Shown here piece after piece: positions 1-12,223 of a stretch of 64,000 nt of DNA; the stretch's first letter is position 1, and every line of letters begins with the position of its first letter. Origin of the DNA: Zanthoxylum bungeanum (Eukaryota; Streptophyta; Magnoliopsida; Sapindales; Rutaceae). The notes beneath the pieces are model-generated. The model was not told the DNA's origin, ran no database searches, and saw nothing but the letters and a program-made list of their open reading frames with translations. The translations under genes and the position numbers were made by a program. Location: contig SKCR01015054.1 of assembly GCA_019454045.1 (NCBI GenBank), forward strand, positions 1 through 64,000, in the 5' to 3' direction.

Positions 1-690
1 AAGAAAATAACATCGGACTTCGTATACCCGATTGAACACATCTTACATTCAACCGAATATATATTAATCGGCACGACAAAGCATCGTGGTAAAGGATTTT
101 AACCCCTCAGAATAGGGGACCTTTAATCCAATTTACTAAGCCCATGCGCTCGATCACATCATGCATATAAAAATAAAGACAATAACATCGGACTTCGTAT
201 ACCCGATTGAACACATCTTACATTCAACCGAATATACATTAATCGGCGCGGTAAAGCATCGTGGTAAAGGATTTTAACCCCTCAGAATATGGGACCTTTA
301 AACCAACTTACAAAGCCCATGCGCTCGATCACATCATGCATATAAAAATAAAGACAATAACATCGGACTTCGTATACCCGATTGAACACATCTTACATTC
401 AACCGAATATACATTAATCGGCGCGGCAAAGCATCGTGGTAAAGGATTTTAACCCCTCAGAATATGGGACCTTTAATCCAACTTACTAAGCCCATGCACT
501 CGATCACATCATGCATATAAAAATAAAGACAATAACATCGGACTTCGTATACCCGATTGAACACATCTTACATTCAAGTGAATATACATTAATCGGCGCG
601 GCAAAGCATCGTGGTAAAGGATTTTAACCCCTCAGAATAGGGGACCTTTAATCCAACTTACTAAGCCCATGCGCTCGATCACATCATTAC
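1..690 (-). repeat. 175-bp tandem repeat inside Tat-type LTR
   Basis: CATCGGACTTCG recurs at 11, 186, 361 and 536, an exact 175-bp period, giving about four units of very high identity. The same array in opposite orientation, again four units, lies at 35796-36414. The array may continue left of the window. Confidence 0.95.
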
Positions 691-2338
691 ATAAACAAAT
701 AACATTCGGAATTTAAATGACGAATAATAAATAAATCAAAGCAACATAAAACAAAAGAATGTGCCATTTACTCAAGCGGTACGTGGAGTTGTATCTCGAG
801 TACAGATCATACTATCGTCCATTCGGAATCGGCTATGAAATTTATGTCCGGGTTCCATCCGATATACCGCGAGAGTTGACACATCTTTCATTTTATTCCA
901 AGGCCACAACATACAATATTTCGTAATACATGCATATTTATCTACTCAAGGGCCACAACATGCATTTTAACATAATAATCATGCGAACAATACTCAATAA
1001 ATAATAAAAATAAAACTGAAAACGAGTGTGAAAAAATACCCTCAGGTCTAACCTTTTTTGCCGACTTTCGGACTTGCGTTTCGCGGAGATCGGAAGGGTT
1101 AAAGCTCCTCACTTTTCCGTTTCACTGGCTTAGCGTCTTAGCTCGCTGTTTCGCTGTTTTGCTTGCTGTTTGACCTCCGTTTTGCTGTTGTTTTCTCTGT
1201 ATTTCTGCTTACTATTTCAGGTCTTCAAACCTACTGTTTTTACGTTTTTTAGGGGGTCTAAGGGCTGTGTTTTTCGATTGTTTAAGGAGGCTTAGAGTGT
1301 AGTTTTTGTGTTCACTGCAGTGCGGTTTTTACTACTGGATTGGGGTGTTTTAGGGGGTTGTTTGGAGTGCTAAATTTCGGAGATGTAACTGCTATTTTGG
1401 CGTTATTTGGCTGCTGTATATGGAGTGTTTTGGCTGTTGTATTTCGGTTATATGGCTGCTGTATCAGGCTGTGTCTTTCGGTAATGTGAGGGAGTGTTTG
1501 AAGGCTTGTTGTTTTCGGTAATGTGAGGGTGAAGATGAAGAGAATTGTTTGCTATTTTTCTTATGATTTGCGTGTAATGTCAAGGATTTCTTGTTGTGAT
1601 TTGTGTGTGAGTTGTGTATTATCCAGGGAATGCATGTCTTGGTTAGGGGTTGTTTATATAGAGAAGGGCTAGGGCTTCTCCTTGTCTCACAAGGAAGGGA
1701 TTTTGGCATTAAAGATAGGATTTGATTTGGTGTTGGATAAGGAAAGGATTTGATTGATTGGGGGGATAAATTTTGGTGAATTAGGAAGGTTGAATATTTG
1801 ATTTGCTTGGTTTAGGAATACAATATTTTAATTGGTTAGGATTGATTTTAATTAGGCATAATATTTCTTTAATTTAGTATATAATATTTTGGATTAGAAA
1901 GTTACAATATGTGATTTATCTTAATTAGGTATGACTATACTTTATGACTTATTTAATTTGGTATATCAATTAATTAATATTTTATTTAGTTAATATTTAA
2001 TTTAATTAATATTTGATTTAATTTGTGTGTATTTTAGGGGATATGGGCGTGTGGGCCTCTCTTGGTGGGCTAGGTGTTGTGTTGGTTTGGTGAGTGGGCT
2101 TAGGTGGGTGGCAAGGATTTTGGGCCAAGGTTAAAAGGTTTGCGGGTTTTTTTTTGGGCCAAAGGTGCTCTAAACGGAGGTCCAACAAATGAGCTTGATG
2201 CTAAACAAGTGAATAAGGATCTAACGAAATACCGATTCCCTTCCGACGACCGTTTCCCGCAATATCCTTAACTAAAAATGTAGTGCCTCCAACTGAGACT
2301 CATCATCGGGTTTCACATGCAAAAATGCAATGCCTACA
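1..2338 (-). mobile_element. Tat/Ogre-type gypsy LTR, cut by window edge
   Basis: The segment is homologous, in reverse orientation, to the solo LTR at 33897-37246. Shared landmarks are the LTR start (reads TGTAGGCATTGC on the minus strand, ending at 2338), a TATA box (TATATAAACA, minus strand 1660-1651), the AGACCTGAGGG motif near 1040-1050, and the 175-bp tandem repeat at 1-690. About 0.8 kb of the LTR end lies beyond the left edge. No polypurine tract is visible next to 2338, so this may be a solo LTR; GTCAG (2339-2343) would be the flanking duplication. It has no coding capacity. Confidence 0.75.
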
Positions 2339-3104
2339 GTCAGATCATTTAGGTTCACCCACGTTAGTAGATTAGGATATCAATAGTTAGTTCTCATTTC
2401 AGACAACTCAGTATAGTTCATGCAGACTCAAGTCAGCATACAATATTTAGGGCATGATAAAAAAAACATATTATTTAGTTCATGACAACTCCAGGTCAGG
2501 TTCATGACAGCATCTCAGAATAGTAAAGCTAGGTTCAGTCATTTACCCAGTTATCAGTTAGATTAAGTTCCAGATCTTTATGTCATGTATTCAGATTTCA
2601 ATTACCTCATTGGATTCCCAACTTATTATTTTATTATCGTGATTTAGTCCTTTAACTCTCTCTTATACTATGTTTCAATTTAATCATGTATTTCACTTCA
2701 GATCATTTCATTGGCCTTCCAGTGTTCACTCATCAGGTCTTTCAAAAGACCTGACCCACCCCACTCTTTAATTGTTTTGCAATTCACATGTTTAGGTATT
2801 GTTTGGATGAGATATGATCCAGTGGCATTCATTACACACCTCGGGCATCAGTTCAGAGTTGGGCCAAGTCGTCAGTGTCAGATGATATCAAGTTATGCCA
2901 TAAGGCCATGTATATGTGTCAAGTATTATGTCGGTTGTATGTATATTTTTATGTGAAAGATTTGTGATACGAAATAGATAAGTTTTCATGTTTATGATGT
3001 GTATGTGTATATGATTACGTGTTGTGAGTCAAGTCATTTCAGTACAGCTAGCAATGTATGTCAGGGGTTCAGGTGGTGGCTAAGCCGTCTCCTGCCCATC
3101 GCGA
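2339..3104. other. Unassigned, LTR-like noncoding stretch
   Basis: The base composition and the many CAG/TCAG-rich words resemble gypsy LTR U3 sequence, but I found no matching copy in the window and no termini. Short open frames here have no recognisable family. It separates the Tat-type LTR from the copia remnant that starts near 3105. Confidence 0.3.
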
Positions 3105-3880
3105 CATTATTGGAACAATATTCACCGAATGATGACATTTATTCACCTCTCCTATCACTCCTGATTCTTTTCATTTTCTTGCCTAGTTGATTTTCAACTT
3201 CGTTCTTATAATGTATAAAGCTCTCAATAGTTTCATCTTTACTCCTTAGCAAATACATGTAGCAGAATCTTGTGCTATCATGGATAAAAGTGATAAAGTA
3301 CTTTTTACAGCCTCTACATTGCACAACATTCATGTCACGCACGTTGGTATGAACAAGTTCGAAGGGTTCAAATTCTATGGAATGAAATGATAAAATATAT
3401 ATTCTTGCTTCAACACATGTTTCACATTTGTATTGGTTATCAATTGTAAATATAGGTATAAGTTCCATGTTAATTAATTTACACATTGTATCATAATTAA
3501 CATGAAGCCTATCATGACATATATTTAGTGACTCAATAATATAAGAAGAAGATGTGGCTTTATTATTAAGAGCATTGTGTCGATTGACAGTCATTACATT
3601 GAATTTGAAAAGGCCCTCTGTGAGGTATTCTTTTCCTATATAAATATCATTCTTGGTCAGTACAAACTTGTCAGAAACAAAAACTAACTTAAAACCATTC
3701 TTGCTGAGAAGAGAATCTGAAACCAAGTTCTTCCGAATATCAGGAACATGTAAAATATTCTTTAATGTGAGCTCATTCTCGGATCTCATCTTCAGAACTA
3801 ATGTCTTGTCAAACCACTTTAGAGGTAGACGAGTTTCTCATGGTCAGATGATCGCCACCATCAACCTATTAATAAGAGGA
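3105..3880 (-). pseudogene. copia pol remnant: GAG-pre-integrase and integrase N-part
   Basis: The minus strand reads a copia polyprotein segment: the end of the protease region (NILHVPDIRKNLVS, a typical copia motif), then a GAG-pre-integrase region with a degenerate zinc motif (HVNYDTMCKL, then CETCVEARI), then the integrase start (LVHTNV, YFITFIHDSTRFCYMYLLRSKDE). It ends in the RSDRRGE motif, which is followed by an in-frame stop where Tyr is expected. The first integrase Asp is within HTNVRDM, degenerate relative to the usual HSDVCGP. RT and RNase H are missing; unrelated sequence begins at about 3104. This is the 3' surviving end of a truncated, inactive copia element whose gag lies at 3881-4607 and 7565-7770. 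Confidence 0.85.
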
Positions 3881-4607
3881 AAATATCTTGTTATCGGCAC
3901 AAATATGACGAGTAGCCTTCGTGTCTACCCACCACTTCTCTCGGGTTACCAAACAAGTTGGTTTCTGTCACAACTGCAGAAAGATTCATCTTTGAAATTT
4001 CATCAATCATCAACTCATCTTCAGTGACATAGGCCTCATTTTTCTTTTTCTTACCCTTGACCTGAAACTTCTTGTTTCTACCGTCTTTTGCCATATAATC
4101 ACTTGGGAAGAATCAGTTCCGCTATTCTTTCTCTTTTTGATACCTTTTTCCACCCTCAACAATGATTGTCTTAGACTTCATAGTCTTATAGCTAGCCTTT
4201 TCGGACTTCCTATTGTCCTCTTCGATTCTCAATCGAACCCCTAAATCTTCAAGACTCATCAATTTCTTCATGTGTTTAAGATAACTAATGAAGTCCTTCA
4301 ATGATTGAGGCAACTTCTCAATGATTGTGGTAACTTGAAACGTCTCATAGAATTTCATTCCTTCATCCAATATTTCATGAATGATCAACTTTAGTTCATC
4401 CAACTGAGACATTACCGTCATTGAATCTAACATTTTGTAGTCTAGGAACCTACCCACGATAAATTTCTTTTGTTAGACATCTTTTTTGTTATATTTCTTC
4501 TCAAGAGATTCCCAGATTTTCTTTACATAAATCATGTCTTGGTACACATTGTACAAGGTATTGTCAAGACCATCTAAGAGGCAGTTCTTATATAAGAAGT
4601 CCTCATG
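3881..4607 (-). pseudogene. copia gag C-part and protease start
   Basis: Minus-strand frames encode the middle of a copia gag (UBN2-type): MLDSMTVMSQLDELKLI, then IIEKLPQSLKDFISYLKH and LEDLGVRLRIEEDNRK, then a Lys-rich segment (KKKKNEAY) and the protease entrance. The usual protease motif DTG appears as DTK near 3925, so the catalytic triad is damaged, and frameshifts separate the pieces. No intact CCHC zinc knuckle is visible. The gag reading frame continues across the CACTA insertion into 7565-7770. Confidence 0.8.
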
Positions 4608-7564
4608 CACTATAAGAAAATAGTCAAGTAACAATGGCAAAATATGTAGCTATTATGTCGCTAATGGCCAATTAGTGACGGAATAGCGATAAAAAAATTT
4701 GGTCGTTATTTTGTAGGTCGCCAAATAAATAGCGACGAAAATATTACATCTTTCGCTAAAATTAACGATGGAATTTTATTCCATCTTTATTTAGCAACGA
4801 AAATTTCGTAGCTATTTAGCGACGAGATAGAATATCATCGCTATTTAGCGACGGAATATAATACCATCATTATTTAGCGACAGAAAATTATGTACCTAAT
4901 TAGCAAGGGAAAAATTTTGGCAGCTAATTCCATCACTAATTACCTACGGAATTTCCATAGCTAAATAGAAAGGGAATATATTTCCGTAGTAATTTTACAA
5001 CGAAATTTCTGTATCTATTCTATAACAATTTTTTTTTAATGTAAAAAGTAAAAATTTTAAAAATTTAGAGAGGCGGGAAATTTAAGATTTTAAGGATGCG
5101 TGACATTTTTAAATTTAATAATACGGGAAATTTTTAAATTTTAGAAAGGTAAAAATTTTAAAATTTGTAAAATTTTAAAATTTTTGAGAGGCGGAAAATT
5201 TTAAAATTATAAAGATGTGGGAAATTTTTAAATTGTAAAGAGGGGAAATTTTTAAATTGTAGATAGGGGAAATTTAAGGATGTGATATTTTTTTTAATTG
5301 TTGTACATAAATCTTCAATTTCACATGACACCGTAATGTCCATCGTCAGTTTCAACATACCACCATTCATTCGCGCTTCCTTAAATAAAAAAGAAAATTA
5401 GTGTTTGTTTCTCAAAAAAGTTTAAAATATGAGATAAGAAAAATGAGATGTTGATTATGGGAGCTGAGGTATGAAAATTTTTGATGACATATGGAATTGA
5501 GTAAGACAATTTTTATGGTGTATGGGAGTGGAGAGATAAAAAAATTGTTGTGTATATATAGAGGAATAAAATAGGAGAAACGGAAAGATTTGTAAATTTT
5601 TGGGACATTTGAAATTTGATGAAATTTTACGACGAACTAGAGATTCTGTTTCTATTTAGCGACTGATTAGTGACGGAAAATTCATCTCTAATTATTAAAA
5701 AAAAAGTGCCGCCAACGGAATAAAATTTTGGAGGGATTGAAAATTTTAAAAATTAGCGATGAAATAGAGATTATGTTTCTATTTAGCGATAAAATATTGA
5801 TTCTGTTTCTATTTAGCAACGGAAAATCCATCTCTAATTTTTTTAAAAAAAATTGCTGATTTCGCCCAAAAATTACTTGCGGTTATCGCAGTATAGTTGG
5901 GGTGTCGATTCCTCAGAGAGATGGTTACAATGAACTAATTTACTTAAACAAAAATGGTATCAATAACTTAAGGAAAATAGATAGATTGAATTGGTGATGT
6001 AAAATAAAGATTATGAAAAGTATGCAGGAATTATCAATAGAGAGAAGCAGCAAAGCGTCAGGAATCCCTCTTGTATCAAATTCCTATATTCATTTATTGA
6101 TTCCTTTTATTACTCAATTGAAGGTTTCACATCTCAAACCAAAAATTGGAAGATATTCAATTCCAAACATATTAAGTTCTAAAGTAATCGATGAATTATT
6201 TTCTCTATGTTAACAGCGCATAAAGTTATCGTTATGACCTATCTAACGTCGACAATATACCCACATGCAATACTGCAACAGAAGATTAACTCATAAAATA
6301 ACTTTACAAGTCACAATTGGGTTTCCCAATCACAAATAGAAGAAGCATGACTATTCCTATATGCAAGTTGGTAAAACACAATCTCTGGATTATAAATCAA
6401 AAGATAATAAAGAACAATGAATCATCAATTGTATTAAATTTTAAAAAGCATTCAGAATCAATCAACATGAATATAAGAGTTTAAATACAATAGTTCATCA
6501 TTAGCTTTGCCTAAGGGATTAGTTCTCCATAGAAGAAAAAGACATAGCCTGAAGAGATTACAGCAGCATCCTGTCCGGTATGAAGTTTCTTCATTCTTCA
6601 ATCTCAAATATGTTTTTAATCTTTGTTGTGTGTTTTCTCTCTTTTTCTCTATGTTTCTTCTCTTCCCTTTAAGGTTATGGACGAGCTTAGGTATTTATAG
6701 AGGGGTCCCGAAGTCCATATATGCGTCAAATATGAACTAATCAAAACCCTGAAAAACGTGGCCAGGCTTGCAGGATAATGATTCATGTGTTTCTACCCAT
6801 TTCCTGCGTGCTTCTGATGTGTCCGTAAGGTCCCGAAACATGCGCAATTGCTCCAATATCAATGTTTCATTGCTTCCTAATAACAAAGCATAAAATAAAC
6901 TATAATTAAGATTAAATACATGATAATCAAGCCGAATTAGCGATGTTCAAAGTACATTTTCATGCACTTATCAGTGGCCCCAACAGAATAAAAAATTTCG
7001 CAGTTTGAAAATTTTAAAAATTAGCGACAAAGTAAAGATTCTTTTTCTATTTAGCGACGAAAAATTTGTCTCTAATGTTTTTTTAAAAAATGACGGCGAA
7101 GGAATAAAATATTAGGGGGTTTTGAAAATTTCAAAAATTAGTGACCAAATAGAGATTCCATTTCTATTTAGTGACGGAATATTAATTCTGTTTCTATTTA
7201 GCGACAAAAATTTCATTTTTAATGAAAAATAATTTTTCAAATAAAAAATTTAAAATTAACTACGGGAAAAAAATTATGTTGTTAATTAGCAACAAATTAA
7301 TATATCTGTCACTAATTAGTGACATAATTACTATCCATCGCTACCAATTAGCGATGGGAAGCTAATTAGCGATGAAAGTTGAGACGAACCTAATTTTCAA
7401 CGCTAAATTCTCGTCATTTTATTGGCATCATTTTTAAGGATGAATTTTTTTTTTGTCACTAAATTTCTTCTCTAATTTCATCATCTGTTTCAATTTCGTC
7501 TCTATTTCGTCGCTAAATTTTTAAACGGAATATTTCATAGCTAAAACTGGAATTTCTTGTAGTG
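4608..7564. mobile_element. Non-autonomous CACTA (En/Spm) DNA transposon
   Basis: The left end reads CACTATAAGAAAAT and the right end is the reverse complement of CACTACAAGAAATT, the CACTA terminal inverted repeat. Subterminal regions (4640-5030, 5630-5850, 7020-7550) are full of short repeats of the type TTTAGCGACGAAA in both orientations, as expected for this superfamily. The flanking 3-bp duplication is ATG (4605-4607) against TTG (7565-7567). Removing one copy restores the gag reading frame of the host copia element, which supports the borders. There is no transposase. Length is 2957 bp, or about 1.84 kb without the nested solo LTR. Confidence 0.9.
5857..6973 (-). mobile_element. Solo LTR nested in the CACTA element
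   Basis: On the minus strand the segment runs from TGATAAGTGC to GCGAAATCA, with TG/CA ends and an R-U5-like end ('ACCGCAAGT') typical of Athila-type LTRs. It interrupts CACTA sequence: the flanks AAAAAATTGC and GTGGCCCCAAC together match the intact CACTA word near 5703-5720. The 5-bp duplication ATTGC/GTGGC is degenerate (3 of 5), which suggests age. No internal gypsy sequence is present. Open frames inside are chance. Confidence 0.65.
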
Positions 7565-7770
7565 TTGCGACCATGCCTCAACCTACAGTTGCCAAGCCGC
7601 TTTAGTTTCTACCTCCACGGGATCTGGAGGATTTTCCTTGAGATACTTAGCCAACTATAGTGTGGTCAGGTAGAATAATATTTTACTCTGCCACTGCTTG
7701 AATTTTGCTCCATCGAACTTACCCGGCTTTTCTCCATGAACAACCGACCCTGTAATGTTTCCAGTAGCTA
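7565..7770 (-). pseudogene. copia gag N-terminal part
   Basis: The minus strand encodes a copia gag N-terminus: EKPGKFDGAKFKQWQSKILF, then YLTTL, a stop, LAKYLKENPPDPVEVETKAA and WQL. This is the family's 'F-G-x-N-F-x-x-W' segment at the start of UBN2-type gag. It joins the gag at 4607 once the CACTA insertion and one target duplication are set aside. Two in-frame stops make it non-functional. Confidence 0.8.
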
Positions 7771-8755
7771 TATGTAACTAAGTCTACACAAGAAAAATTA
7801 CTCAAAGATCAATTTATGATCCAATATATGTGTTACACTAAGAATTCACTTATTGTTATTTTGGACCGCAATATAAAATAATACAAGTTCTCAAATTTGT
7901 GACTAAAATTTCTTATGATCGGTGAACAAAGGAAAATTCTCAGACAACGAGGGGGGTCCGACATAACCGCTTAGATCTCTGCCCTATTAGGCTCTTATCG
8001 CATTGGTGTCAAATTTCCTTAATCACTTTCTCAATAGAAAATCTTAGGCATTTGATCTTAGTGTTACACTTTAATTCTCAATTTTAAGTATTATAATTAT
8101 ATATAAAGTATAAATCCAATCAAGCTTGGAATGAATTACTTGTGTATAACTCAAACCAAGTCTTCGTGACACACTTTGATATCTCAACCAAGTAGACAAA
8201 AATCAATGAACAATATTAAATAATTCTCAATTTTGTCACATAGTAGACTAGATGCATGCATTTAATAATTGAACACCTTAATATTAACTAAAATCTATAC
8301 TACCAAGTTTACAAATTTTCAGTATATAATTTTTATTAAGTTAATATCATATTATGCATATATTCAACTTACCAAAATTTTATAATCAAAAAATATGTAT
8401 TATATATGACAAATAACTAGATATTTGATTGATCTAAATCTGTGAATTTATGCAAACTAAATTATGTATGTTATTTTACCAAAATTAATTCAAGTCAGAA
8501 AATATCCCAAATACGACTTGCGTTAGTATCACGTTCGTTCAGTCGTTTAAACGTATATTTCCAGAGAGTTCATGTTCGTGTGGCGTTTGATAACGCGTTC
8601 AAATGAATCTTCCAGAGAGCTTGCGTTCGAGTGACATTTGTCACCGCGTTCGAAGAAAAATACAAAATTTTGTATATTTCTTATGCGTTCAAGGGGCATT
8701 CGAACGCCTTTACATAAATTTCTTACGCTGAACATGATTTTTAGAGGTTTTTCAA
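7771..8755. other. AT-rich noncoding leader/LTR remnant of copia
   Basis: This lies upstream of the degenerate copia gag in its direction of transcription, so leader and 5' LTR are expected here. I could not find clear LTR ends or a primer-binding site. TGTTACACTAAGAATTCACT (7830) and a diverged copy near 8065 repeat once. The only strong structure is the 50-bp array at 8521-8735. Confidence 0.4.
8521..8735 (-). repeat. About 50-bp tandem repeat with GTTCGAACGC words
   Basis: About four diverged units have related words at about 8542, 8593, 8643 and 8693, each holding CGCGTTCGAA followed by CGTGTGGCGTTTGATAACG-like sequence. A similar three-unit, roughly 50-bp array occurs at 36506-36645 inside the Tat-type solo LTR, although the surrounding sequences do not match. 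Confidence 0.7.
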
Positions 8756-10117
8756 TTCAGAAAATAAATGAAAATGCATAAATAATAAATAAACAACACA
8801 TATATGTAATAATTTCTTAAGATTTTTGTAAGACTTGTAGGTAATTTTAATTAGTATCTGAGTGAGGACATCTCACAAATGATTTAACCATCCGAGAAGA
8901 GATGTTGACTGATAAGTAAAGAATATGGGGATTGTGAAGGTCATGGTATCAAAATTCGTTATAACGGGTATATTCATATGTTTGATGTATATACGTGATA
9001 CGTATGATAAGTAATGTTTGACATGTATGTCTGAGTGTGAAATGTGAATGTTATTGTAGAGTGAATGAATAATTCGGGAGTCAGTGTGAGTATAAGATGC
9101 AGTAAAATATGCTTGCTAAGTTGTATCATATGTACATATGTGTAAGAATTCTAAAATTGAATTTGTGTGAATATAGGAAAAGTGAGTCATGATATGTATG
9201 AATGCATATGAATCTCGCATGTTAAGTCATAATGAGGCTACTGTAATTGAAAGAAGTTTGCATTGAATTGAAAGAGTTTGTTTCAAAATGTAGAAAGTTT
9301 GTTTGACTTGTCGATTTGATGATATTTCAAATATGGATATTTGTGATAAAAGTATAGATGTATGACTTCATTTTCACATGATTGGAGTGGATTGATGTTA
9401 TCGATATACTCTATGATATTTGAGTTTTGCTTTGAATGTAAGCTATGAGATTTGCACATGCGTAGATAGGTAAATATAAAAATTTGACTTGGATAAAGTA
9501 TAAAGGATAACAAATGTTGATAACTCTGAACTCGTCGTAACTTAGTAAATTTGAAAAACATCTAATGTAATTGATTTTAAATGTTCTGTTAGTACTATCA
9601 GTATGGTTACTTACTGAGTTTTTATAACTCACACCAAATCAGTTTGCTAGTTTTACAGGTTGGCTTCCAGATGGGTCAACCACTTCAGCTTTGGAAGTCA
9701 TGCTCGAGACGCAGATCACCCAAGCGGCAGTCACCCTCGCAAGTGTCCTGGGAAAAGTTTAGAAGTTTAAGAAGTTTAGGATATTTGGTTATTGCTTTAT
9801 TTGTCGTGCTGAGCATGTTGTTTGTATATATATTAAGTAAATGTTTTGATTATTTATGATATGGTGGGCACAAAGCCCTTGAATCCTGATAGATGATGTG
9901 GGTGGAGCCCTTAGGATATGATTTTGATGAGATTTGTGTGGACCTGGGGTTCTTTTATTTATTTGATGTCTTCTTAGATTCCCTTTGATGCTGGATTGTG
10001 ATCCAAGTTGTCCAGTTTTAGGATACATCATGCTGAATTTTCGATAAATTCAGAGGTTTATGGAGATGGGTCAATCCTGTCTTCTGCCGGTAGCATCCTG
10101 CCTCTAATGGGGTGTTA
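8756..10117 (+). mobile_element. Degenerate gypsy LTR 3' part (Del/Tekay-like)
   Basis: The end reads TAATGGGGTGTTATA. The words ACTTACTGAG, ACTCACACC and TTTGCTAGTTTTACAGGTT (9607-9660) match in order the reverse complement of 11465-11520, and the 'AGCATCCTG' ends also pair. So this is the same LTR type as the one starting at 11056, in opposite orientation. The 5' border is not visible. Short open frames are not recognisable proteins. Confidence 0.45.
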
Positions 10118-11055
10118 TAGTGTTATATGTAAAAGTCATAGTCAAATAAAAAAAATAAAAAAAAAATATTTGTCAATTTCTCTACCAAACATGCTTGCCA
10201 AATACATGGCAAGAGGTGTGAGCACCTCTGTAAATAGAGGTGCTCTGCACTTCATTTTTTCTCAGTCTGGATTCCATAGTTTTCTCTGAAAATATGTGGA
10301 TTTCTAGCTCTTGCATGTTTTATTTTTTTAAAAGCTTTATTGTATTTTCTTTTTTCTTTCAATAATAAAATTATGTGTGTTTTTATTAAAATTATGAGTT
10401 GCTAATTTCTTTTTGCTGGGGTAAAGTGTGAAGCTTTAAATATGAAAGTATAGATTAATCTCACTTATATTATAATATATAAATTGCAATCTAATGATTA
10501 ATACTTAATTTAAATATGGATTAATTATTGACAAACTTTGTTACCGACTATATGGCTGGTTTATTTATTTGGCATAATTGAGTATCTAATTGGACTTATT
10601 ATAGATAAAAATTACCACTGTCTTTATAGCTGGTTTTATATGTTTTGGCATAATTAATTCCTGAAATAAATAATTGGGTAATAATGACAATTTATATATT
10701 ATAAAAAATGAGATTTCTAAATTCGAAATATTAAAAGTGGATCCCCTAACCCCAGTATTTTATTTTATTGTTGCATTCCAATTTAAAATTTTCCAATCAC
10801 TCAAACAAATCAAGCCTTTTTAGTTTTACACAAATTGTTATTTTATATTATTAAATTTATTTCATGTGGATCGACCCTGGACTTACCGAGTTATTTTATT
10901 ACTTCAACACTCTGATACTTGGGAGTAAAGAACCATTTTTTGAGCGTATCAAGTTTTTGACGCTGTTGTCGGGAAATATAATTTAGTAGATAAAATAATA
11001 ATTTAATCCTTGTATATTTTCTTTTCTTTTCTTTTTATTTTTTATTTTGTGTATA
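10118..11055 (+). mobile_element. Athila-like LTR with primer-binding site, truncated
   Basis: The segment begins TGTTATATGT, ends with GAGCGTATCA at 10951, and is followed at once by AGTTTTTGACGCTGTTGTCG. That is a decayed form of the TTTTTGGCGCCGTTGCCGGG primer-binding region of Athila-like elements (tRNA-Asp type). A perfect 10-bp hairpin (10220-10245) sits at the presumed core promoter and aligns with one in the Athila-2 LTR. Only about 80 bp of leader survives, then an inverted gypsy LTR starts. Confidence 0.6.
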
Positions 11056-12218
11056 TGTAACATCCCACCTAATGTCAGGATGCTACTGGGAGGAAACAGG
11101 AAAACCTGTCTCCATAAGCGTCTGATGCTACTAAAATTTCAGCATGACCACTGCTAAAAATCATGAAACCTGGATCAAAGTCCAACATCTCGAGGTTACC
11201 TGAAATTAAATGCAAAAACAACCATCTCAACTCATGTAAATAGGCCTCCGGCCTGACAATAGACAAATAACTACAAACAACTATGTGCTCAGCACGATTT
11301 AAAATTATACATATGATACAAATAACAAAAAAAACTAAGACTGTGGGAGCCCAATTACACATCCCATAACCATACAATGACTCAAGACCGACTTGACTGC
11401 ATCGGGGTGATCCGCTGTCTGTAAGACGTCTATGGAAATCTTCTAGCTCTTTAAGTCCAATGTGAACCTGCAAAACTAGCAAACAGTCGGGGTGTGATCA
11501 ATAAAGCTCAGTAAGTAACTCACGTCTTATGTAAATATATCAAGTAACTGTAAGAACATAAATAATAATCAAATATATGTGAATATACACAATTAATAAA
11601 TCTCATCTTTACCCGATGGCCGTTTACGTATATTATACTTGGATAATTTACTCACTGTACTGAATGCAATATTGAAGTAAGCTTATCTTTTCAGTTCCAT
11701 ACTATACTATGTATCTACATAATTCTAGCATCTCATTAACTTATTACCTACCAAACCACCCAAACCCGCGGCTAAGGCCATCCCAAACTAGTAGTGGTTT
11801 AGTCAATTTAAACTATGGCTGGTTACTCCATATGGATTGTATGAGCTAAAACGCAAGCATTAGCTAACTGTGAACTATAGAACGTTTACTGAAACACTGA
11901 GATGAAACCCCAGACCTCTAGACAACATAAGATACCGACACTAGATTCAATCCATTGGAATCTTCACAAACTACATTCTGAATGTAGTAAACATTCAACA
12001 CTCAGCACTTACATTAATATCACGAATCGACCATGCATCTCATCCTACAATTTATACATAGTACATACTTATAACATACTACAATCTTACTCATCGAAAC
12101 TGAACTAGACATAACTGAACTTTCAAATCAAAGAGAAATATCTCCACCAAATAAGGAAACCAACTATGCAGAGTCCAAATTTTGAAATCGCACTATAATC
12201 GAATAACAAATGCATCTA
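11056..12218 (-). mobile_element. Gypsy LTR (Del/Tekay-like), 3' part on minus strand
   Basis: The minus strand ends in GGTGGGATGTTACA (at 11056), the typical LTR end of chromovirus-type gypsy elements. The LTR is interrupted by copia-1 exactly between the two GCCTC copies and continues at 31172-32840 around a MITE. Its far part carries the ACGT-core palindromes also seen in the LTR at 56572-59095, in the matching orientation. The total is longer than expected from that LTR, so a chimera is possible. Confidence 0.5.
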
Positions 12219-12223
12219 GCCTC

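Noticed and set aside
1464..1709. 81-codon minus-strand frame downstream of a TATA box in the Tat-type LTR.
   Set aside because: It is low-complexity Ser/Lys/His-rich, and the frame is not kept in the homologous LTR at 33897-37246.
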